Program-made: the position numbers and the translations under genes
Shown here: positions 8,276 to 15,554 of the stretch, piece by piece
How positions within the stretch are numbered: position 1 is the stretch's first letter
Layout of the letters: each line of letters starts with the position of its first letter
Source: Actinomycetes bacterium
GTDB taxonomy: Bacteria; Actinomycetota; Acidimicrobiia; Acidimicrobiales; Acidimicrobiaceae
Assembly: GCA_021799035.1 (NCBI GenBank)
Contig: JAJZBG010000006.1
Location: 1 to 64,000, forward strand
DNA length: 64,000 nucleotides
Direction: 5' to 3'
The notes under the pieces: generated by a model
What the model was told of the DNA's origin: nothing
The model's database searches: none
What the model saw: the letters and a program-made list of their open reading frames with translations, nothing else

Positions 8276-9577
8276 CTAGAGACGGCCTTCTGAAAGAGCT
8301 GTGAAGTCGTCCAGGAAACGCGGGTAAGAGGACTCGACGCTGTCGAAACCAGAGATCTCTGTCGTCCCTTCAACAGCGGCCCCCAGAACTGCCGTTGCCA
8401 TCGCGATTCTGTGGTCGAGATGTGCCTGAACCTTACCGCCAAAAAGTCTTCTATTGCCGGATATGGCCATGCCGTCAGGTAACTCATCCACTTCAGCTCC
8501 GAACGATCTGAGAGCTGTAGTCATAACGGATATTCGATCTGACTCCTTGACGCGCAGCTCCGATGCGCCGGTAATTGTCGTTGTACCTGCCGCGCATGCG
8601 GCTGCTACCGAAAGAATGGGTATTTCGTCAATCAGGCCGGGAATCTCATGAGGGGATATGTCCGTTGAGTGGAGCTGCGAAGAGCTTGCTGTAACGTCCC
8701 CAGAGTTCCTCGTCCTTTGGTTAATTGAAAGTCCAGCCCCCATTCTTTTCAGCACAGCAAGAAAGTCCGACCTCAATTCCCCAAGGTATATATTCCTAAT
8801 TGTTATCTTTGATCCAGGCGTTATAAGAGCAGCCACGATCCAAAAGGCAGCTTGCGACGGATCTCCGGGAATGTCGTATTCAAGGGGGTTCAGCTTGCTT
8901 CGTTTCACCGAGATCTCACTTCGGTCCGGAAACCTCTCGAAGTTAATGGAGGCGCCTGCGTCCGCGAGCATCTCTTCAGTGTGACGCCGGGTCGGTATTT
9001 TTTCAATGACGGTTGTGGTTCCGTCTGCGCCAAGGCCTGCCAGGAGAATCGAGGATTTGACCTGGGCTGAAGCTACAGGCATCAAGTAGGTGATCCCGTG
9101 TAGCTGTTTGCTTGTGATCGCAAAAGGAGCAGTATCGCCGTTGTTCGAAGCTTCGATCTCCGCGCCCATCTGGCTTAGAGGTACAAAGATGCGCTTCATC
9201 GGCCGGCGGTTTACCGAATCGTCTCCGGTAAAGCGGTATCTGCCACCCAATCCCGCAACCAGCCCAGCGGCAAGTCTTATAAGGGTTCCAGAGTTCCCGA
9301 CGTCCAGCGTGTCTCCAGGTGGCCCAAGACGGTCTCTACCGCCTTGGACTATGATATGTTCTCCGTCTTGAGTGACGTGAGCGCCAAGCTGGGAGATAAG
9401 AGTGGCTGTAGCCCGAACATCGCCTCCGTTTGAAAGTCCACGGATTCTAGAGGTGCCTTCAGATAACGCGGAAATCAGCAGAGCCCTGTGGGAAATGGAC
9501 TTGTCTCCTGGAACGCTCGTCTCCCCATTGAAGCTTCTGATGCCTGAAATTGATACTGCTCCAGAAAGGGACGTCAT
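8276..9577 (-). CDS. aroA: 3-phosphoshikimate 1-carboxyvinyltransferase (EPSP synthase)
   Basis: AroA joins PEP to shikimate-3-phosphate in the shikimate pathway. The PEP/S3P motifs are present: GDKSISHRALL from residue 24, GNSGTLIRL from 94, the central GDPSQAAFW, the LRVKESDR segment and the DHRIAMA signature near the C terminus. Its 433 residues are normal. The start ATG at 9577 has AAGGA seven bases upstream. It is the last gene of scpA-scpB-rluB-aroH-aroA, directly after chorismate mutase, so two steps on the way to aromatic amino acids are coexpressed. It is convergent with pspAB, with 22 bp between them. Confidence 0.97.
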   Translation of the reverse strand: MTSLSGAVSISGIRSFNGETSVPGDKSISHRALLISALSEGTSRIRGLSNGGDVRATATLISQLGAHVTQDGEHIIVQGGRDRLGPPGDTLDVGNSGTLIRLAAGLVAGLGGRYRFTGDDSVNRRPMKRIFVPLSQMGAEIEASNNGDTAPFAITSKQLHGITYLMPVASAQVKSSILLAGLGADGTTTVIEKIPTRRHTEEMLADAGASINFERFPDRSEISVKRSKLNPLEYDIPGDPSQAAFWIVAALITPGSKITIRNIYLGELRSDFLAVLKRMGAGLSINQRTRNSGDVTASSSQLHSTDISPHEIPGLIDEIPILSVAAACAAGTTTITGASELRVKESDRISVMTTALRSFGAEVDELPDGMAISGNRRLFGGKVQAHLDHRIAMATAVLGAAVEGTTEISGFDSVESSYPRFLDDFTALSEGRL

Positions 9578-9611
9578 GCTCTTATCCTTAGGGATCTTTC
9601 TGCCACACGAT

Positions 9612-9974
9612 TCATTCCGGAAGGTCGTCCCTTAGCCCTTTGGCTCCCCTTAGATATACGTGACGCATCTCTCCTCTCTGCCTGGAAGTTTCGAGATGGA
9701 TCATCACGCGTATGCAAAGGGGGGTTGAGTTGATGATCTCGAGCTCCCTGGCACACATCAGGGGCACGTCTCCCAAACCAATCTCGCGAGCAGCTACTGC
9801 TGGAAATGCAGAATGAATGTCAGCTGTAGCGGTGAAGATGATGCTGATGAGATCCTCTTTTGCAACGTTGTTCCGCTCCATCATCAGCGTTACAAGCTCT
9901 CTTGTCTGCTTGTACACCTCTTCGGCGGTGTCGAAATCAATCGTGGTTGCGCCTCTTAGCGCTCTAATAGACAT
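9612..9974 (-). CDS. aroH: Chorismate mutase, AroH type
   Basis: The enzyme converts chorismate to prephenate on the phenylalanine/tyrosine branch. It is the monofunctional AroH fold of Bacillus subtilis, not the helical AroQ type. The residues matching the known active site can be seen: R7, C74, E77 (in CARELE), R89 and Y107 (in HVYLRGA). The 120-residue length fits. The ATG at 9974 is chosen; a longer reading to 10037 would overlap rluB by about 50 bp and adds 21 residues absent from the family. It lies between rluB and aroA in one operon. Confidence 0.95.
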   Translation of the reverse strand: MSIRALRGATTIDFDTAEEVYKQTRELVTLMMERNNVAKEDLISIIFTATADIHSAFPAVAAREIGLGDVPLMCARELEIINSTPLCIRVMIHLETSRQRGEMRHVYLRGAKGLRDDLPE

Positions 9975-9984
9975 CCTGCTTAGC

Positions 9985-10761
9985 TTAACTTCCCTTCTGA
10001 TTAGAAAAGGCCTTGAAACTGGTGCTAGAAAGAGCATCTTCCCGCAATGAAAGCACCTCCGCGGGGGTCAAATGTCGCCAAGCTCCCTGAGGAAGGTGGG
10101 GGTCTCTAATCTTTCCGATCCTGGTGCGAATCAAGCGCTGCACCTTGCATCCAACAGCCTCGCACATGCGCCGGATCTGACGATTCCGCCCCTCATGGAT
10201 AGTGATCCGAAAAGCGGTCTCGGAGATCCTTCCAACTTTGGCAGGCGCAGTGGGACCGTCTTCGAGGTTGACTCCCCGACGGAGCTGGGAAATGGCTCTG
10301 TTAGATATTTCTCTATCTGCGTTGACCAGATACTCCTTTTCTACACCGTGGGAGGGATGGGTGATCAAATTTGTAAGATCACCATCGTTGGTGAGTATCA
10401 GCAGCCCCTCACTTTCGTAGTCCAGCCGGCCTACGGGATAGACGCGAGCCGACTCGGTAACCAAGTCCATTACAGTGCGCCGCCCTTGCGGATCGCTGAC
10501 TGAACTAATATACCCTGCAGGTTTGTTCAGGAGGATGTAAACGAGGTCAGGCCTTACGCCTACGACCTTTCCGTCCACCCTTACTTCATCCGATGAGACG
10601 TCTATCCTGGCACCGATGCTGGCGACCTGGCCATTAACTTGGACTCTGCCTTGAGTTATCATGATCTCGCAAGCTCTTCTTGATCCGAATCCCAAACGTG
10701 CGAGTACTTTGTGTAGCTTTTCAGAACCAGCGCTGGTCTCTTTGGGGGAGGATGAATCCAT
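9985..10761 (-). CDS. rluB: 23S rRNA pseudouridine synthase, RluB/RsuA family
   Basis: The enzyme converts a uridine in 23S (or 16S) rRNA to pseudouridine. An S4 RNA-binding domain (LHKVLARLGFGSRRACEIM) is followed by the RsuA-type catalytic core, with the catalytic Asp in GRLDYESEGLL and the conserved EGRNRQIRRM helix. The ATG at 10761 is preferred because GGAGG lies nine bases upstream; ATG 10770 is too close to that site, and the longest form begins at 10800. It lies 69 bp after scpB and ends ten bases before aroH. RluB rather than RsuA is suggested by the scpA-scpB-rluB arrangement. Confidence 0.92.
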   Translation of the reverse strand: MDSSSPKETSAGSEKLHKVLARLGFGSRRACEIMITQGRVQVNGQVASIGARIDVSSDEVRVDGKVVGVRPDLVYILLNKPAGYISSVSDPQGRRTVMDLVTESARVYPVGRLDYESEGLLILTNDGDLTNLITHPSHGVEKEYLVNADREISNRAISQLRRGVNLEDGPTAPAKVGRISETAFRITIHEGRNRQIRRMCEAVGCKVQRLIRTRIGKIRDPHLPQGAWRHLTPAEVLSLREDALSSTSFKAFSNQKGS

Positions 10762-10830
10762 GGCGGTCATCCTCCGCAATTCTGAGTGCTCTCCGTCCAA
10801 GCCAGAAGTCCAAGCTGGCTTGTATGTTGG

Positions 10831-11409
10831 TCAATGACTGCTTTCAAATAGTGACGCCTCCAAAGCTTCGGCCACTTCTGGCCCTGGGAGAAAGCCTTCG
10901 ATCTTGGGCAGGTCGCTTAGGGTGAAAAGCCCGAGCTTCTCAAGAAAAAGTTGTGTCGTATGCAAGTATCTGACACCCCTGGGCCCAGTATCTCGAGAGC
11001 TTGCTTCGACGTATCCCCGGGACAAGAGCATTTTCACCGCGTGATCAGAATTGACGCCCCTTATTGCAGAGATCTGGGCCCTGGAGATCGGCTGACGGTA
11101 CGCTATAACTGCCAGCGTTTCCATAACCGCTCCCGAAAGCCTGGGGGGATTCTGACTAAGCGCATATTTTTCGAGGATCTCTTTCATTTCAGGTCTAGCA
11201 GCGAATCGGAAGCCCCCACCAACTCGCTGAATGTAGAAGCCACGATCAGAAGAGTCGTAAAAGTCTGAAAGCTCAGACAGCGCACTTTCGAACTCGGAAA
11301 CGGAAATGCTCAGTATTTCTGCTGCTCTTTCGCTCGACACTGGCTCAGAGCTCACCATCAGTATGGCTTCGATTCCTTTCGACAACATTGGTTGGTTTGG
11401 CAAACTCAT
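10831..11409 (-). CDS. scpB: Segregation and condensation protein ScpB
   Basis: ScpB is the winged-helix kite subunit of the Smc-ScpA-ScpB condensin that compacts and segregates the chromosome. The signature LSGAVMETLAVIAYRQPISRAQISAIRG, with two winged helices, is clear (~residues 89-118). The 192-residue length is typical. GGGGG five bases before the ATG gives the ribosome site. It follows scpA after 122 bp, with rluB next. No smc gene is in this window. Confidence 0.95.
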   Translation of the reverse strand: MSLPNQPMLSKGIEAILMVSSEPVSSERAAEILSISVSEFESALSELSDFYDSSDRGFYIQRVGGGFRFAARPEMKEILEKYALSQNPPRLSGAVMETLAVIAYRQPISRAQISAIRGVNSDHAVKMLLSRGYVEASSRDTGPRGVRYLHTTQLFLEKLGLFTLSDLPKIEGFLPGPEVAEALEASLFESSH

Positions 11410-11531
11410 AAAAACCCCCGAGGACGATTACGAGCAAAGGTCTCTCTACTTCACTCAATATAGCTACTTCGTATAGAACGATTGGTTATGCCGGCTCCAT
11501 GCTCGGACGCAAGAACGTGTCCGAAAAACGT

Positions 11532-12323
11532 CTAGTCGTCACCGAGATGAAATCCTGACACCTCCAAGAACTCTTCGATCTCGTCAGGAGTGAGGTTATC
11601 GGAGGCCCATTGAATCGAAATCTCCCCTAGAGAGTTTTCCTGGTCCAAAAGGACACGCGATTGACGATAGAGCTCAAGGATTGCCAGAAAACCCACGACG
11701 ATCTCGAACCTGGAACCAGCCGACTCCATGAGCAGAGCAAAACTGCATCTTCTAATATCCATGAGCCTTACAAGAACCTCTCTTGCAGCTTGCGAGATTG
11801 CAACAGGATGTTCCGGAAGATGGGAGACGTCGACGCTCTCTGGGGAGTCGGTTACTAAAAGGCGGTTGAGACTGCGGGCAAGCCGGTCTGGAGTGATGCC
11901 GGTTAAGATGTCGGGCATCATCGACAAATAGGGTTCGTCAAGCATTCCCACATGTGGGACGCTTGACGATGCTGTTTCCAAAAGCTCAACAAGTCCTTGG
12001 GAGGCATCGCGGTAAGCCTTGACTTCAAGGAGCCTGGCAAGAAGAAGATCTCTTTCTTCGAAAAAAGCAAACTCCTCATCAAGCTCCTCTTCGTCAGATG
12101 GGAATAGCCTGCGGCATTTGAGTTCGAGGAGAGCAGACGCGACAACTAAGAATTCCGTCGCAATCTCAAGGTCCATCTCCCGCATTCGATCGAGTTCAGC
12201 GAGATAGGCGTCAATGAGATCAGATATTGACAGCTGCCAAAGATCAACTTTTTGAAGAGAAATCAAAGAAAGCAACAGCCCTATCGGACCCGTGTATGCT
12301 TCCGTCTCAACCTCAAAAGACAA
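11532..12323 (-). CDS. scpA: Segregation and condensation protein ScpA
   Basis: ScpA is the kleisin that bridges the Smc heads. The N-terminal motif FEGPIGLLLSLI-type (here YTGPIGLLLSLISLQKVDL) and the helix with ATEFLVVASALLELKCRRLFP are typical, as is the C-terminal winged helix (VVGFLAILELYRQ...). The central segment is acidic (DEEELDEEFAFFEE). The 263-residue length is normal. Translation starts at TTG 12323, with GAGG about seven bases upstream. It is the first gene of the scpA-scpB-rluB-aroH-aroA operon. Confidence 0.94.
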   Translation of the reverse strand: MSFEVETEAYTGPIGLLLSLISLQKVDLWQLSISDLIDAYLAELDRMREMDLEIATEFLVVASALLELKCRRLFPSDEEELDEEFAFFEERDLLLARLLEVKAYRDASQGLVELLETASSSVPHVGMLDEPYLSMMPDILTGITPDRLARSLNRLLVTDSPESVDVSHLPEHPVAISQAAREVLVRLMDIRRCSFALLMESAGSRFEIVVGFLAILELYRQSRVLLDQENSLGEISIQWASDNLTPDEIEEFLEVSGFHLGDD

Positions 12324-12455
12324 TGCCGAACCTCATGCCTGACAATCGTGCAGCCAACTTGCTTGACGAATAGAGACTAGCAAATAAGGCACTGAAACAT
12401 CGCATGCAGCGCTAATGCACAGTTTCTATATGCAGCATGCATGAAATGCCTAAGA

Positions 12456-12494
12456 CCGCCCATTTGTGCGCATCATGGGCTCACAAATGGGCGG
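12456..12494 (-). terminator. Perfect 13-bp inverted repeat after the symporter gene
   Basis: CCGCCCATTTGTG (12456-12468) and its exact reverse complement (12482-12494) flank a 13-base loop. The repeat begins 17 bases after the symporter stop codon on the minus strand. Only a weak T run (TCTTA) follows, so it is either an imperfect intrinsic terminator or a stable 3' stem protecting the mRNA. It also separates the symporter from scpA. Confidence 0.65.
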
Positions 12495-12510
12495 CTAGGA
12501 GCTCAGACGG

Positions 12511-14061
12511 CTAGCGAGTCTCCAATTCGCGGACTGGCTCTGCCTCCGCGAGGTAGTCGCTCGGCGAGGTCTTATCCACTCCGTTAGATAGCTTTGCGCC
12601 GTTGAATATTGCAGATAGCACTATCACGACAATTATGTTCGCAATCACTGCCCAAACTGCTGCATAACCGAGTTCAGACTTTCCGAAGATGTGGAGTGCG
12701 TAAGTTGACGAAGCGAACTTCAGCGTGTACGCCATGTAGGTTCCCCAGGCCATGCCAACCAGCCATCCGATCAGAAGCGCCCGCTTGTGGAACCAACGAG
12801 TCCACAGGCCGCCAATGATAGCGGGACCTGTCTGGAGGATCCAGATTCCACCGAGAGTCTGCAGGTATATCGCGTACTTAAGAGGTATTACCACCACAAA
12901 GAGCAGGGCCCCAAGCTTGACGATAAGTGACACAAACTTGGCCACTTTGGCTTCCTGTTGCGTCGTAGCGCCCTGGTTGAAAAAGTCCTTGTAGATGTTG
13001 CGCGAAAACAGGTTTGCTGCTGCAATTGACATGATCGCCGCGGGCACCAGCGCCCCTATGGCAATGGCGGCGAAGGCGATTCCCACGAACCATTGTGGAA
13101 GGGTCTTCAGCAGCAGAAGAGGAACTACCTCGGAAGAAACGCTTGTCTTGATTCCTGCAGCTATAGCCATGAAGCCGAGTATCGCAAGCAAGGCTAAGGC
13201 TACTGAGTAAAGAGGAAGCAGCGCAGAGTTTCTCTCGATTGTCCTAGCCGACCTGGCTCCCAGTGTTCCAGTTATCACGTGAGGATAGAGCAGCAGTGCG
13301 AATGCTGATCCAAGTGCAAGCGTGGAAAATGCGCCGTAGAGCTTCGGCGAGAGATTGATGCTCCCATTCTTTGCGACCAGGGCTGCTTGCGATACCGAAA
13401 AGATATGGGTGAACCCACCTAGCTTGATGGGAATCGCAATGATGGCCACAATCACAGTTGCGTATATGAGGATATCCTTTACGACTGCGGTCAGAGCTGG
13501 AGCTCTGAGTCCCGACGTATAGGTGTACGCCGCGAGAATGGCAAACGCTATGAATAATGGGAGATCCTTCAGTGCTCCAGAGCTAGAGACGCCCATTGCG
13601 ACTAGGACTGCCTGTATCCCTACAAGTTGAAGTGCTATATAAGGCATGGTCGCCAGAATGCCGGTAATGGCAACCGCAAGCGACAATGACCTGGAGTCGA
13701 ATCTTGCCCGTATGAAGTCCGACGGAGTGACAAAGCTGTTTGCCTTGCACACCCTCCAGAGTCTGGGCATTACCACATACATGATCGGGTAAAGAACAAT
13801 TGTGTATGGCACGGCAAAGAAGCCAAAGGCTCCTACGCCATACACTAAAGCGGGTACTGCAATGAAGGTATAAGCCGTATATAGGTCACCACCCAAGAGA
13901 AACCAGGTAACCCATGTTCCGAATCTGCGTCCTCCCAGTCCCCACTCATCCAAAAGGCCAAGATCCCCCCTCCTCCATCTGGCCGCCCAGAATCCCAGGC
14001 CGGCTACGAAGAGGAAGAGAATGAGGAAGATGACAAAAGCTTGCCACTTAATTTCAATCAC
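12511..14061 (-). CDS. Sodium:solute symporter (SSS family), monocarboxylate-type
   Basis: A 516-residue membrane carrier with about 13 hydrophobic helices and the SSS-family pattern, including GGRRFGTWVTWFLLGGDLYTAYTFIAVP in helices 1-2 and a conserved GALVPAAIMSIAAANLFSRNIYKDF segment. It would move an organic acid or similar solute into the cell with sodium. The neighbouring DUF3311 gene is the usual partner of the MctP/YhjB-like branch of this family, whose known substrates are short monocarboxylates and amino acids. The exact substrate cannot be read from the sequence. The start is GTG 14061. Confidence 0.88.
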   Translation of the reverse strand: MIEIKWQAFVIFLILFLFVAGLGFWAARWRRGDLGLLDEWGLGGRRFGTWVTWFLLGGDLYTAYTFIAVPALVYGVGAFGFFAVPYTIVLYPIMYVVMPRLWRVCKANSFVTPSDFIRARFDSRSLSLAVAITGILATMPYIALQLVGIQAVLVAMGVSSSGALKDLPLFIAFAILAAYTYTSGLRAPALTAVVKDILIYATVIVAIIAIPIKLGGFTHIFSVSQAALVAKNGSINLSPKLYGAFSTLALGSAFALLLYPHVITGTLGARSARTIERNSALLPLYSVALALLAILGFMAIAAGIKTSVSSEVVPLLLLKTLPQWFVGIAFAAIAIGALVPAAIMSIAAANLFSRNIYKDFFNQGATTQQEAKVAKFVSLIVKLGALLFVVVIPLKYAIYLQTLGGIWILQTGPAIIGGLWTRWFHKRALLIGWLVGMAWGTYMAYTLKFASSTYALHIFGKSELGYAAVWAVIANIIVVIVLSAIFNGAKLSNGVDKTSPSDYLAEAEPVRELETR

Positions 14062-14131
14062 CCCCAGCTATAAGAACTTTTGTTAGTTTCCAAGAGACAG
14101 TGCGACATTCTGCTCAGCACTTGACGTGGCA

Positions 14132-14419
14132 CTATCTTCTTGATTCTGAAAGGAAGTACACGATTCCACCGATTACACCGGTGATGATAATCCAGAGGAT
14201 GAGGTACCAATAGAAGTACGGAAGACCTAATAGCGTTGGTGTCACTTTGGAATAGAACGACGGTATCAGAGTTCCAATAAACGGAATTAGAAACAACAAG
14301 TAATAGAACTGCCTGGCTTTCCCTGCCACGAGTTCACCCCCTTTGACCGAATCGCATCCAGAAACAAGCCCTACAGATACTTCGACAGATGCTGCGTTTT
14401 TCAGCGCTTCTGCCGACAC
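14132..14419 (-). CDS. DUF3311 small membrane protein, partner of the symporter
   Basis: A 95-residue protein with two hydrophobic helices (~38-56 and 68-88) separated by a short loop containing GLPYFYWYLILWIII, the pattern of DUF3311 proteins. Such genes stand directly upstream of SSS-family carriers and may be small regulatory or assembly subunits; no mechanism is established. The N-terminal ~35 residues are hydrophilic and longer than in most members. It ends 70 bp before the symporter start. Confidence 0.8.
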   Translation of the reverse strand: MSAEALKNAASVEVSVGLVSGCDSVKGGELVAGKARQFYYLLFLIPFIGTLIPSFYSKVTPTLLGLPYFYWYLILWIIITGVIGGIVYFLSESRR

Positions 14420-14560
14420 TCATGATGCCATTTGTTACTAGTGCGAATCATACATTAACTAAAGAAAAGAATTCAGAAATTGCACAAATGCTGTCTATTT
14501 AGAAGATCCAATGCGGAGGATTCCGAGTTCTCGAAACTGGAGGTCGTGCCGGGCTCGCTA

Positions 14561-15535
14561 TTAGGGTAGATATTTGCGGTAAAAGTAGAAGCCCGCCGGC
14601 AGGCCGACTAAGAGGTTGAGTGCCCGGTAGACTACTGTGACCGAAAAGGCAAGCGCGAAAGGGGTACCGAGGGCCACCAGGGTGCCTGCCATGCCCACTT
14701 CGAATACTCCAGTGCTGATGAAGACGCCTCCGAAGATGCTTGCAATGTTGGCAAACAGGTATGCCATTACAGTGATGCCCGGATTCATCACGATTGAGAA
14801 TGCCAAGAAAGTCACATAGAAGGTGCCCATCTCAATCGCTATATAGACGATGGACCAGCCGAATGGCACCGCCATCTTCCTCTTCTCCGCTGTTAGTCGA
14901 TGCCAGCCGGCATAGAACTCATCGGCAAATCCGCGGACTCTTTCAACGTCGAACTTCTTGAACACTCTCTTCAAATCACGTGCGATCCAATTCAAGATGT
15001 GGTAGACCCACTTCTCCCGTTGGACAAGTGCGGCTGTTAGCACTGCCAGAAGTGTGATGGCAGCTGCCGAAATGATCGTGGCCTTTACGACTGGATTTGC
15101 CGATTCTTTGCTGGCAAGAAGAAGGGCAATGCCAACCGGCAGCATGAACAGTACCGCAAGCCCACTCAGGGCATAGCGCATGAGTTGCGTAAGAAAGCTC
15201 TCCCCCCTCGGTACTTCTGGGGACAGCACTTGGGATAGGTAGCCTGCGCCGGCAAGTCCAGCGGTCGGAAGAACATAATTTACAAAATTTGTAGCCAGTG
15301 CTCCTTCGTAGAGCCTTTCAATTCCGACCTCGTATCCGAATATTCGCAGAATCGAGCGATAGTACAGTCCATTCACCCAGTAGCTTGCCAGCTGCAAGAG
15401 AATGATGATGACTAAGACGTACCAGCGCAGCTTCTGCAGGAGATGCCAAACTCTTACAAACTCATCCCGGTTGAGGTAGATGACTAAACCCAAGGCGAGA
15501 AGTCCCATGAGTGCCAGGATGTTTCGCAGCTTCAC
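14561..15535 (-). CDS. Flippase-like integral membrane protein (LPG synthase TM domain family)
   Basis: A 324-residue protein with about eight hydrophobic helices, starting with NILALMGLLALGLVIYLNRDEF, and the family pattern ATNFVNYVLPTAGLAGAGYL and GGVFISTGVFEVGMAGTLVALG. These match the lysylphosphatidylglycerol synthase transmembrane/flippase-like domain (UPF0104). It has no soluble aminoacyl-transferase domain, so it is unlikely to make lysyl-PG itself; lipid translocation is the family inference. It starts 19 bases after the acyl ligase fusion gene, suggesting a shared role in phospholipid remodelling. The start is GTG 15535. Confidence 0.82.
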   Translation of the reverse strand: MKLRNILALMGLLALGLVIYLNRDEFVRVWHLLQKLRWYVLVIIILLQLASYWVNGLYYRSILRIFGYEVGIERLYEGALATNFVNYVLPTAGLAGAGYLSQVLSPEVPRGESFLTQLMRYALSGLAVLFMLPVGIALLLASKESANPVVKATIISAAAITLLAVLTAALVQREKWVYHILNWIARDLKRVFKKFDVERVRGFADEFYAGWHRLTAEKRKMAVPFGWSIVYIAIEMGTFYVTFLAFSIVMNPGITVMAYLFANIASIFGGVFISTGVFEVGMAGTLVALGTPFALAFSVTVVYRALNLLVGLPAGFYFYRKYLP

Positions 15536-15554
15536 CTTAGGGACTCTGTCTTTC

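Noticed and set aside
12456-12494. 13-bp inverted repeat as a mobile-element end or attachment site
   Set aside because: There is no second copy, no target duplication and no transposase or integrase nearby. Its place just after a stop codon suits a terminator or 3' stem.
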